Positions 36,665 to 43,883 of a DNA stretch of 64,000 nucleotides are shown in pieces. Within the stretch, counting starts at the first letter, position 1, and every line of letters begins with the position of its first letter. A program made the translations under genes and the position numbers. The DNA is from CAZQHK01 sp964593455 (GTDB taxonomy: Bacteria; Muiribacteriota; CAYSPT01): contig CAZQHK010000005.1 of the NCBI GenBank assembly GCA_964593455.1, forward strand, positions 62,001 through 126,000. Reading direction: 5' to 3'. Below the pieces are notes generated by a model. It was not told the DNA's origin. It saw only the letters and a list, made by a program, of their open reading frames with translations, and searched no databases.

Positions 36665-36715
36665 AAAAAAGGCACAATCAAGAAGAGGGCCTTGTAGTGG
36701 GCAGAAAGGTGCTGC

Positions 36716-36748
36716 ATTTAAAAAGACCCCGGCCGAAACCGGGGTCTT
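36716..36748 (-). terminator. Intrinsic terminator of the cold shock gene
   Basis: 10-bp perfect stem AAGACCCCGG / CCGGGGTCTT with a 6-nt loop; on the minus strand it is followed by TTTAAA after CTT. It sits 26 bp past the cold shock stop codon. Confidence 0.8.
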
Positions 36749-36774
36749 CTTTTAATTCAGTTCAATTGAGTCGC

Positions 36775-36978
36775 TTACAGCGGATTAACGTTCTTTGCCG
36801 CAGGTCCTTTTTTGCCTTCTCCGACCTCGTACTCTACTGACTGACCTTCCTGAAGGCTTTTGAAGCCCTCCATCTCGATGCTGGTGTGATGCACGAAAAC
36901 ATCTTCGCCACCGTCATCGGGAGTGATGAACCCAAAACCCTTCTGATCACTGAACCACTTCACAGTACCCTTAGTCAT
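36775..36978 (-). CDS. Cold shock protein (CspA family)
   Basis: 67 aa, a single cold shock domain of canonical length. ATG at 36978 follows GGAGGAAG at normal spacing. RNP1 is KGFGFI, RNP2 is VFVHH, and the start MTKGTVKWF is typical. It binds single-stranded RNA/DNA as a chaperone in the cytoplasm. A further 84 nt upstream is open in frame but unlike Csp sequence, so I treat it as leader. The long leader would suit cold-responsive translation control, but no cold box is clear. Confidence 0.95.
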   Translation of the reverse strand: MTKGTVKWFSDQKGFGFITPDDGGEDVFVHHTSIEMEGFKSLQEGQSVEYEVGEGKKGPAAKNVNPL

Positions 36979-37267
36979 TGTTACTTCCTCCATTCCGGGA
37001 TGTACTTCTGGAAGGACACCCACACTATATTTGTCCGTCCTTTTTCCCAAATGGAGGTACACCCAAAAGGGTTAAGGCTACAGACTTAAGTAACGTCGAG
37101 CGCGATTGTAACCTATTTCAGTCAGAAATGCAACAAAAATCATCACCGGCCGGTAACGATTCTTTTGGCCGACACGTATTAATCCTGCTGCGGAATTTTA
37201 ACGAAAGCCCCTAAATGCCCGCACCATATTGACTTTTCACGGCCGGTAAGATATTACTTGGTATGTT

Positions 37268-38542
37268 ATGTGGATACCTATTACGATAGCCCTGATCGCG
37301 GGATTCGCCATCGGCGTATCTGTTGCTTTCTATCTTAAACGCATGCAAACCAGGACCGCCCGGGAACTGGCGGATGAACTATTTAAAGAAAGCGAAGAAC
37401 TGCGCAAGATCCAGCTAGACGCCATGATGGACAATGTCAAGGCGTCTTTCGGCAGCCTCTCCCGCGACGCCCTGGCAAAATCAAACGATGAGTTTTTGAA
37501 GCTGGCCAAGGTCAGGCTGGGCTCCGAACGGGAGGTCAGCGCCAAGGAACTCGAATCGAAGAAAACGCTGATCGATCAGCAACTGGAACGTATGGGCAAG
37601 GAACTCACCAAGGTTTCCACCCTGGTAAACGATCTGGAGAAAGACCGGGAGCAGAAATTTGGTGAACTGACCTCGACGCTAAAAAACGCCTCCCGGCAAA
37701 CAGCGGAACTGATGCAGACCACCAACACGCTTAAAAAAGCTCTGGCCAGCAGCCAAACCCGCGGCCAATGGGGAGAACGCATGGCCGAAGACGTCCTTAA
37801 GATGGCCGGATTAATCGAAAAAGTTAATTACCTGAAGCAGAAAACCATCGAAGGAAGCGGTTCTCGACCGGACTTCACGTTTCTGCTGCCCCGCGACCTC
37901 AAGCTCAACATGGACGTTAAATTTCCCCTGGACAATTACATCAAGTATCTGGAAGCGACTTCCGACCTGGAGAAGAACAAATACAAAAGCGATTTTCTCA
38001 AGGACGTGAAAGCGCGGATAAAAGAAGTTACCACCCGCGACTACATCAACCCCGAGCAAAACACGGTGGACTATGTGCTGCTCTTTATTCCCAACGAACA
38101 GATCTACGCCTTCATCCACGAGCAGGACAGCTCGATCCTCGACCAGGGACTCAAAAACAAAGTCATCTTCTGCTCTCCCATTACCCTTTTCGCGGTGCTG
38201 GCAGTGATCAGGCAGGCGGTGCAAAACTTTGCCCTGGAACAGACCTCCAACAAGATTTTTTCGCACCTCGGACAGTTCAGGAAACAATGGACTGAATACT
38301 GCGACAAGTTCCAGGCGCTCGGCAAACGAATCGACAGTCTACACAATCTCTATACCACGCTCGACACGACCAGACGGAGACAATTAGAAAAACCCTTAAC
38401 CAAGATTGAATCGTTAATTTCCCAGCAGGAACTACCCGCGGCCGTGGAAAACAACCTGCTGCCGTCCCCGGTTGAGAAAAACGGGGAAACGCTTCCCGAA
38501 ACCGGGGAAGAAAACTACGAGGAGGAAAACCATGTTGAATAA
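37268..38542 (+). CDS. rmuC: RmuC-family DNA recombination protein
   Basis: 424 aa. An N-terminal membrane helix (TIALIAGFAIGVSVAFYL, about 5-22), a coiled-coil region (about 25-160), and the RmuC nuclease-like domain (about 160-370) with SQTRGQWGERMAEDVLKMAG, GSRPDFTFLLP and LNMDVKFPLDNYIKYLEA. RmuC limits DNA rearrangements at inverted repeats in E. coli, notable here because the window is rich in inverted repeats (the link is only suggestive). It overlaps the next gene by 11 nt. Confidence 0.9.
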   Translation: MWIPITIALIAGFAIGVSVAFYLKRMQTRTARELADELFKESEELRKIQLDAMMDNVKASFGSLSRDALAKSNDEFLKLAKVRLGSEREVSAKELESKKTLIDQQLERMGKELTKVSTLVNDLEKDREQKFGELTSTLKNASRQTAELMQTTNTLKKALASSQTRGQWGERMAEDVLKMAGLIEKVNYLKQKTIEGSGSRPDFTFLLPRDLKLNMDVKFPLDNYIKYLEATSDLEKNKYKSDFLKDVKARIKEVTTRDYINPEQNTVDYVLLFIPNEQIYAFIHEQDSSILDQGLKNKVIFCSPITLFAVLAVIRQAVQNFALEQTSNKIFSHLGQFRKQWTEYCDKFQALGKRIDSLHNLYTTLDTTRRRQLEKPLTKIESLISQQELPAAVENNLLPSPVEKNGETLPETGEENYEEENHVE

Positions 38543-40388
38543 TCCGCAACTTGACAGCGACGCGCCCTGGAAAGACCGGTTCAGGATACCGAGAACGAGC
38601 TGTATCATGATAGCCGAAAACAACCCCGACCGGGGTCTGGCGATAAGCAACCGTTCCGGTACATACCAACTCTACGCCTGGGACGTACCCACGGGTGAAT
38701 TCACCCAACTCACCGACCGGCCCCACGGACAATTTTATGGCTATCTTTCCCCGGACGGGAAGTACGTCTATTATCATCACGACGAAATGGGTAACGAGTT
38801 GGGACATCTCAAACGGCTGCCGTACGGCGGCGGTGATGCGGTGGACATAACCCCCGAATTGCCTCCCTATTCCCTGGCCGGCCTCCACATCAGCACCAAC
38901 GGCCAGGCCATCGGTTTTACCCGGGCTGATCGGGAAGGATTTTTTCTCTATACGGCCAGGCTCGATTCCGATCACGGGATGGGGACGTTCCAACTCATTA
39001 GCCACCAGACCAACCTGCTGGCCGGTCCGGTATTCTCAGCCGACGGCTCGCTGGCCCTGACCATCGCCTCGGAGCGTCCGAAAAACCTCAAGTATCACCT
39101 GCTGGTCTTCGATGTCTCCTCAGGCGCCTTGGTGGCTCGGCTTTCGGACGAACCAGACGGCGCTCTCAGGCCGGGGATGTTCTCTCCGATACCGGGTGAT
39201 TTCCGCCTGATCGCTTCTACCAACCTTTCCGGGTACCCGCGGCCGTTTATCTGGGATCCCATTAAGGAAGAGCGCCGGGAACTTGAGTTGCAGGACCTGG
39301 AAGGAACCGTATCGGTCAACGACTGGTCCCGGGACGGCCGGTATCTCCTGCTCAACCACGTCAGCCGGGCGGTAAAACGCCTGTATCTTTACGACCTCGA
39401 CAAAGACCGGCTCATTAACCTGGAGCACCCGGCGGGTAACCCGTTCGGGACCTACTTCGGTCCAGGCAAGGAAATATTCGTCCACTGGCAAGACTCGACA
39501 CACCCCACCCGCCTGATCGCCCTGGATATGGAAACAGGTACGGTGAATCGTACCGTCCTGGAAACCAGCGCCGTACCGCCGTGCCGACCCTGGAAATCTA
39601 TTATCTTTACTTCCAGCGACGGGCAGGAGATCCAGGCCTGGCTGGCCATACCGGACGGACCGGGTCCCTACCCCACCATATTGAACACTCACGGAGGTCC
39701 CGAAAGCGCTAAATTAGAGACTTTCTCGCCGGAAAGCCAGGCCTGGCTGGACCACGGCTTCGCCTACCTGACCATCAACTACCGGGGTTCCACCACCTTC
39801 GGACGAAAATTCAAAGAGAAGATCTGGGGCGACCTCGGACATTGGGAAGTGGAAGACATGGCCGCCGCCTACGGAATGCTGGTTGACCGGGGGATTTCCA
39901 GACCTGACGCAGTTTTCTTGACCGGCTGGTCATACGGCGGTTACCTGACCCTGCAGGCAATGGGAGTGAGACCGGACCTCTGGGCCGGCGGCATGGCCGG
40001 AATCGCCATTTCCGATTGGCGGATCAACCACGAGGACAGCAACGAAGCTCTCAGGAATTTTGACGAGGGACTGTTCGGCGGCACCCCGGAAGAAATCCCG
40101 GAAAAATTTGCCAAGAGCTCACCGGTCACCTACGTCGACCGGATGAAAGCGCCGGTGCTGGTAGTTCAGGGCCGCAACGACACCCGCTGTCCCGGCCGGC
40201 AAATAGAAGAATACCAGGAGAAGATGGAAGCCCTGGGCAACCCTATCGAGGTGATCTGGTTCGACACCGGTCACGCCGGACCTTTCGCCAACCTGGAACA
40301 GAACATCAAACACCACGAGAACTTAATTAACTTCGCCTACCGGGTACTGAACGGAGAGTTTTCAGCTAAAAGTATCGATGCCGCCTGA
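38532..40388 (+). CDS. S9-family prolyl-oligopeptidase-like peptidase
   Basis: 618 aa, ATG at 38532 with GGAGG upstream, overlapping rmuC. An N-terminal seven-blade-type propeller (about 25-340, for example YLSPDGKYVYYHHDE) covers a C-terminal alpha/beta hydrolase. The catalytic triad is visible: Ser467 in GWSYGGY, Asp550 in QGRNDTR, His581 in TGHAGPF. No signal peptide, so cytoplasmic. It should cleave short peptides (acylaminoacyl- or dipeptidyl-peptidase type). It ends just before a perfect palindrome shared with the converging dtd gene. Confidence 0.9.
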   Translation: MLNNPQLDSDAPWKDRFRIPRTSCIMIAENNPDRGLAISNRSGTYQLYAWDVPTGEFTQLTDRPHGQFYGYLSPDGKYVYYHHDEMGNELGHLKRLPYGGGDAVDITPELPPYSLAGLHISTNGQAIGFTRADREGFFLYTARLDSDHGMGTFQLISHQTNLLAGPVFSADGSLALTIASERPKNLKYHLLVFDVSSGALVARLSDEPDGALRPGMFSPIPGDFRLIASTNLSGYPRPFIWDPIKEERRELELQDLEGTVSVNDWSRDGRYLLLNHVSRAVKRLYLYDLDKDRLINLEHPAGNPFGTYFGPGKEIFVHWQDSTHPTRLIALDMETGTVNRTVLETSAVPPCRPWKSIIFTSSDGQEIQAWLAIPDGPGPYPTILNTHGGPESAKLETFSPESQAWLDHGFAYLTINYRGSTTFGRKFKEKIWGDLGHWEVEDMAAAYGMLVDRGISRPDAVFLTGWSYGGYLTLQAMGVRPDLWAGGMAGIAISDWRINHEDSNEALRNFDEGLFGGTPEEIPEKFAKSSPVTYVDRMKAPVLVVQGRNDTRCPGRQIEEYQEKMEALGNPIEVIWFDTGHAGPFANLEQNIKHHENLINFAYRVLNGEFSAKSIDAA

Positions 40389-40394
40389 AAAGGT

Positions 40395-40422
40395 TAGCCC
40401 GGAAACTGCAGTTTCCGGGCTA
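40395..40422. terminator. 28-bp perfect palindrome between convergent genes
   Basis: TAGCCCGGAAACTG followed directly by its exact complement, with no loop bases. It begins 6 bp after the peptidase stop and its right end forms the TAG stop of dtd. Position suggests a two-way terminator, though T runs are lacking. Its first nine bases TAGCCCGGA equal the end of the MITE-like element at 43536. Confidence 0.6.
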
Positions 40423-40869
40423 GAACTGTTTGCGGCTATCCAGGAGGATAGTGACCGGACCGTCATTGAGGATGTGGACATCCATCATAGCCCTGAATAC
40501 TCCTTCGGCTACCGTCACGCCCCGTTCGCGCGCTTTCGCGCAGAAGACGCCGTATAACCGGTTAGCCTCTTCGGGGCCGGCGGCGGCAGTGTAACTCGGC
40601 CGGCGCCCGCGGCGGCAGTCGCCTAAAAGCGTGAACTGGCTCACCACCAGCAGTTCGCCCGACACATCCAGGAGCGACCGGTTCATCCGGTCTTCCTCGT
40701 CGGCAAACACCCGCAGGTTTAAGACCTTTTCCAGCATCCAATCCAGATCACGCCCGGTGTCGCCCTTCTCTACTCCCAAAAGCACGTTGAGCCCCGGACC
40801 GATCTCTCCCACGATCTTCCCGTCAACCTCTACTTTCGATGATTTCACCCGCTGCACGATTGCTCTCAA
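40420..40869 (-). CDS. dtd: D-aminoacyl-tRNA deacylase
   Basis: 149 aa, full length. MRAIVQRVKSSKV start, the SQFTLLGDCRRGRRPSY motif and the Gly-cisPro motif in NDGPVTI are diagnostic. It removes D-amino acids (and glycine from tRNA-Ala) in the cytoplasm. Monocistronic, convergent with the S9 peptidase; its stop codon is inside the palindrome at 40395-40422. Confidence 0.96.
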   Translation of the reverse strand: MRAIVQRVKSSKVEVDGKIVGEIGPGLNVLLGVEKGDTGRDLDWMLEKVLNLRVFADEEDRMNRSLLDVSGELLVVSQFTLLGDCRRGRRPSYTAAAGPEEANRLYGVFCAKARERGVTVAEGVFRAMMDVHILNDGPVTILLDSRKQF

Positions 40870-41044
40870 AATCCGTTGCTCCTTGATATTCCGAATTTAC
40901 AGAATTCATTATATCAGGCTTGCCACTGTGAATACGAAGCCTTTCCAATTTACCTATGTCATTCAACAATCGTTAAACTTCCCGAAAGAGAAAGAGCGAT
41001 AGTCTATTGTTTTGGACACTACGGCCTGATAAAATCTTTTAAGG

Positions 41045-41545
41045 ATGACTTCTCTCACAGATATACTCCTTATTTTCACCGGAAGCCTGTTCATGCTGGC
41101 CGGCCTGACGGGCTGTTTATTGCCCATCCTGCCCGGACCGCCGCTGAGCTTTATCGGTATCCTCTTTTTGCACTTCAGCTCCTACGGCGAATTTTCATTG
41201 AGGTTCCTGGCTGGATTCGGGGCCGCCGCCGCGCTCGTCACCGTCCTTGACAGCCTCTTGCCGCTCTGGGGTACCAAACGGTTCGGCGGATCCAGGCGCG
41301 GGATTGTGGGAGCTACTATCGGACTCCTGGCGGGCCTTTTCTTTCTGCCTCCTTTCGGGATGATCGTGTTCCCGTTTGTGGGCGCCCTGCTCGGAGAACT
41401 ATCCACCGGGAAAGAGGTTTTCCTGGCCGTCAGATCCTCTATGGGCTCCTTCGCCGGATTCCTGGTAGGGACCTTGTTAAAACTCTCCGTGGCCGGCCTT
41501 TTACTCTACTTCTTCATCACGGAGTTGATCCTGAAAATTAAGTAA
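41045..41545 (+). CDS. DUF456-family small membrane protein
   Basis: 166 aa, about four or five membrane segments rich in glycine. The LTGCLLPILPGPPLSFIGIL start and the repeated GAxxGxxxGxFFLPPFGMIVFPF arrangement are typical of DUF456 proteins. Function of the family is unknown. An AAGG lies directly before the ATG. Stands alone. Confidence 0.82.
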   Translation: MTSLTDILLIFTGSLFMLAGLTGCLLPILPGPPLSFIGILFLHFSSYGEFSLRFLAGFGAAAALVTVLDSLLPLWGTKRFGGSRRGIVGATIGLLAGLFFLPPFGMIVFPFVGALLGELSTGKEVFLAVRSSMGSFAGFLVGTLLKLSVAGLLLYFFITELILKIK

Positions 41546-41580
41546 CATTTGTATTCATCAGTGTCAACATCGTAAAATAG

Positions 41581-41608
41581 TTGTCAGGATAATATAAGCC
41601 CAAATAAT
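41581..41608 (+). promoter_or_regulatory. sigma70-type promoter of the Cache gene
   Basis: TTGTCA (41581-41586), 16-bp spacer, AATAAT (41603-41608). The gene starts at 41646 with GGAGGA as ribosome site. Confidence 0.5.
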
Positions 41609-41615
41609 TCACGAA

Positions 41616-41630
41616 TATTCGCAGCGAATA
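41616..41630. promoter_or_regulatory. 15-bp palindrome at the predicted transcription start
   Basis: TATTCGC A GCGAATA, a perfect inverted repeat of 7-bp arms 7 bp after the -10 box. Operator or short leader hairpin; no regulator is nearby. Confidence 0.4.
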
Positions 41631-41645
41631 GAAGGAGGAAATATC

Positions 41646-42422
41646 ATGAAACAGCAATTTCGAGCCTGCTCCCTACTTTTCACCATGCTGGCTGTACTCA
41701 CCCTGGCCGGAACAGGTTCGTTCGGACAAACCGATCCTGTCATCGATGCCCGGATCGGTCTCAACGCCCTGGTGGCGCTTACCGACAGCCATTTCGAACG
41801 GCTGATCGATGTAATGGAAGTGCTGGCGGCCACCAGTGAACTGCAAAGCGGTGACTGGGAGACTATCCGCCCCATACTGGCCGCGTTGAAACACGTTCAT
41901 ATTCCCGGCGTCTACTGTTGGGTTAAGCCGGACGGAAGCTACTACACTGTCGCCAAGGGAAAGCAGATCAAGAACCTGGCCGACCGCGGTTATTTTCCTA
42001 CCGTCATGAAGGGACAACCGGTGGTGGGAGATCTGCTATTCAGCACGTCTACCGGTAAGAAAGTGTCTGTCAATACGGTGCCGATAGAGCAGGATGGCGA
42101 GATCGTCAGCGCCCTGATCGTATCGGTGTTTCTGGAGACGTTCAGCAAATATCTGATCGACCAACTCAAGATACCTGATGATGTCTATTTCTTTGCCATC
42201 GACGACGGCGGCCGTATCGCACTTCACAGCGACGTCGAGCTCATCCTGAAATCACGCGATTTTTTCCAGGTCAGCAACGTCGTTCAACAGGCCATGAAAA
42301 ATATGCTGCAGGAAAAAGAAGGGACAGCCACCGTCGAGTACCACGGCGTATCCAGAAGCGTTGTTTTCACGACTTCTCCCCTGACCGGCTGGCACTTCGC
42401 TATCGGTGTAAAAAACAGATGA
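41646..42422 (+). CDS. Periplasmic Cache-type sensor protein without output domain
   Basis: 258 aa. Signal peptide about 1-27 (cleavage near SFG-QT). The mature protein looks like a double Cache ligand domain as found outside chemoreceptors and histidine kinases: HIPGVYCWVKPDGSYYT, LADRGYFPTVMKGQPVVGDLL, and a second half with YFFAIDDGGRIALHSD and GWHFAIGVKN. No membrane helix, kinase or methyl-accepting part follows, so it is a free-standing ligand-binding protein that may pair with a separate receptor. Six bases separate its stop from that of the converging membrane gene. Confidence 0.72.
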   Translation: MKQQFRACSLLFTMLAVLTLAGTGSFGQTDPVIDARIGLNALVALTDSHFERLIDVMEVLAATSELQSGDWETIRPILAALKHVHIPGVYCWVKPDGSYYTVAKGKQIKNLADRGYFPTVMKGQPVVGDLLFSTSTGKKVSVNTVPIEQDGEIVSALIVSVFLETFSKYLIDQLKIPDDVYFFAIDDGGRIALHSDVELILKSRDFFQVSNVVQQAMKNMLQEKEGTATVEYHGVSRSVVFTTSPLTGWHFAIGVKNR

Positions 42423-42428
42423 CCAGGG

Positions 42429-43040
42429 TTACAGCAAGCGAGACAGGCCCTGGTAGATGAACCAGATTCCGCTGATAACAGCGGTCACCCTGGCGGCTGA
42501 GCGCACATCTTTGAACCGCGCGACGAGACCGGAAAAAACAAACGGCAGCAGGAACAGGCTGGTGGCCAGGAAGAAGAAGAGAAAAAACAGTATACTGGAG
42601 GCCACGTTCCCCAATTCGATAGCAGAAGCGGCAGCCAGCAGAAACGGCGGGCAAAGGTTGAGACCGGCCAGGAAACCCACCAGTAACATGGACCACCAGG
42701 CCTCAACAAAGCGTTGACAGAACCGGCAAAACCCCAGATGCGGCATGATCTGAACAAAACCGAAGAGGACCATGATTCCGCCCAGAACCAGGAACAGGCT
42801 AGGGAGCACCGTGGTGTGAAAAACCAGCACCTCCCGCAGGTATCGTCCGAAAAGACCGACGAGCAGACCGAACACGAGATAGGCCGTCAGCCTACCCAGC
42901 AAAAACAAGCCGAGCTCTATTACCGACCGTTTAAAGGACCGGTTCTTTCCGGAAAGCATGATCGGTCCCAGAATTGGATAACAGTATCCCAGGCAAAACG
43001 CGCCTGTTGAAAAACCAAGCGTCACCGCTGCAAGGATCAT
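42429..43040 (-). CDS. DsbD/SafE (UreH)-like membrane protein
   Basis: 203 aa with about six membrane segments. FCLGYCYPILGPIML at the N-terminus resembles the cysteine/GP signature of the CcdA/DsbD-gamma and TauE/SafE-like families, and a second pair CRFC (about residue 104-107) lies between helices. Proteins of this type move electrons from cytoplasmic thioredoxin to periplasmic thiols or handle metals. The start overlaps the stop of the MIP18-like gene (ATGA), so the two are co-translated. A thiol-redox role for the pair is inferred. Confidence 0.7.
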   Translation of the reverse strand: MILAAVTLGFSTGAFCLGYCYPILGPIMLSGKNRSFKRSVIELGLFLLGRLTAYLVFGLLVGLFGRYLREVLVFHTTVLPSLFLVLGGIMVLFGFVQIMPHLGFCRFCQRFVEAWWSMLLVGFLAGLNLCPPFLLAAASAIELGNVASSILFFLFFFLATSLFLLPFVFSGLVARFKDVRSAARVTAVISGIWFIYQGLSRLL

Positions 43041-43483
43041 CTTTTTCCTTCCATAAACTTTTTCAAAGTTTCCCCCGACATCATGTCCGGACCCCAGGGA
43101 ACCGTGTCGTCTATCCTGACATCAATCTCCTCGACCCGGTCCATCAGTTTCACCCTGGTTTCCACGAGCGAAACGAGGTAATCGGCATAGGGGCAGAAAG
43201 AAGAAGTCAGGATAAGGGTGACCGTTACCTTACCGTCTTTCCCGACCTCGGCAGACCTGACCAGGCCGAGGTCCACGATATTCAACCGTATTTCCGGATC
43301 GTAGACGGTTGCCAGGACCCGTCCGACGGTTTCAGGAGTGACTGGTCCGGAGACCAGTTGCGGAGATAGGGCCTCAGGCTGTGTTGTATCGACCATGGAC
43401 GGAGGAAGACGGTAAAGCATCAAACCCAGACCACACAGAAGGATCACCAACCCCGTGCGGATGATCAGCCTGATTTTATCCAT
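43037..43483 (-). CDS. Membrane-anchored MIP18/PaaD-like protein
   Basis: 148 aa. An N-terminal membrane segment (LIIRTGLVILLCGLGLMLYRL) is followed by a MIP18 (DUF59) domain, about 45-135: VLATVYDPEIRLNIVDLGLV, and the conserved cysteine in TSSFCPYADYL. MIP18 proteins normally work in the cytosol in iron-sulfur cluster assembly or maturation. The anchor with only one basic flank (MDKIRLIIR) predicts the domain faces the periplasm, which is odd. Paired with the DsbD-like gene by a 4-nt overlap. Confidence 0.78.
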   Translation of the reverse strand: MDKIRLIIRTGLVILLCGLGLMLYRLPPSMVDTTQPEALSPQLVSGPVTPETVGRVLATVYDPEIRLNIVDLGLVRSAEVGKDGKVTVTLILTSSFCPYADYLVSLVETRVKLMDRVEEIDVRIDDTVPWGPDMMSGETLKKFMEGKR

Positions 43484-43535
43484 GTCGCCGCTCCCCTCTC
43501 TAAATAAAACGTAATTCTGCCAGGGGAATATTCTT

Positions 43536-43605
43536 TAGCCCGGATATTTCACCAGTGTGCCTACATCATGACCTCGTGACGGCAACTCGTGAAATATCCG
43601 GGCTA
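43536..43605. mobile_element. Short MITE-like element (70 bp)
   Basis: TIRs of 21 bp starting TAGCCCGGATATTTCAC (20 of 21 pair). It shares TIR and the inner block GACCTCGTGACGG with the 188-bp element at 33489-33676 and looks like its internally deleted derivative. Confidence 0.7.
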
Positions 43606-43740
43606 GTGATAGTTTTACCTAATTTTGATTCGAATGACAAGATACCAAAACTCAAGTAAAACGTTAGCTTTTGCCTTAAAACCCCTATGGTAAGTATGAT
43701 CCGGCCACCAGGCAACCATGATGTCACGGTTAAAAAAACC

Positions 43741-43768
43741 TAACTTTTTGGGCCATTTCTGCCGATGA
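43741..43768 (+). promoter_or_regulatory. sigma28-like (flagellar) promoter candidate
   Basis: TAACTTTT, 12 bp, GCCGATGA, compared with the enterobacterial FliA consensus TAAAGTTT, 11 bp, GCCGATAA. It lies 115 bp before flgE. One extra spacer base and two mismatches make it tentative. Confidence 0.35.
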
Positions 43769-43883
43769 CAGTAGAGTAAGCTGTTCCCTGCAAGGAACCA
43801 GGGGAAACGCTTGTGTGTACCGATAAACTCCTCACGGACGAACAAACAGCGCAGGAGGTGCGAAATGAGGAGGCACACACACC

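Larger units (their letters stand above)
36368..36715. other. Gene-free region carrying repeat arms
   Basis: No supported gene. It contains a 19-bp inverted repeat (36395-36461), an arm B copy (36636-36664), and between them a GC-richer segment (36490-36600) with the phrase CTTCGCTTCGCTG and nearby GCTTCGCAAGGCG. It looks like accumulated repeat sequence rather than a decayed gene. Confidence 0.5.
43484..43883. other. Intergenic region upstream of flgE
   Basis: Holds the 70-bp MITE-like element (43536-43605) and a sigma28-like promoter (43741-43768). A minus-strand open stretch at 43615-43878 lacks a ribosome site and is not a credible gene. Two GGAGG-type sites (43853 and 43871) precede flgE. 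Confidence 0.5.

Noticed and set aside
36470..36697. 75-codon open frame downstream of the adenylate cyclase
   Set aside because: It runs through dispersed repeat sequence and has no ribosome site.
42421..42453. Bidirectional terminator between the Cache and DsbD-like genes
   Set aside because: ACCAGGG/CCCTGGT has an 18-nt loop, lies mostly in coding sequence and has no T run.
43615..43878. Minus-strand open frame of 87 codons upstream of flgE
   Set aside because: No ribosome site, odd composition, and it would run through the flgE promoter and leader.
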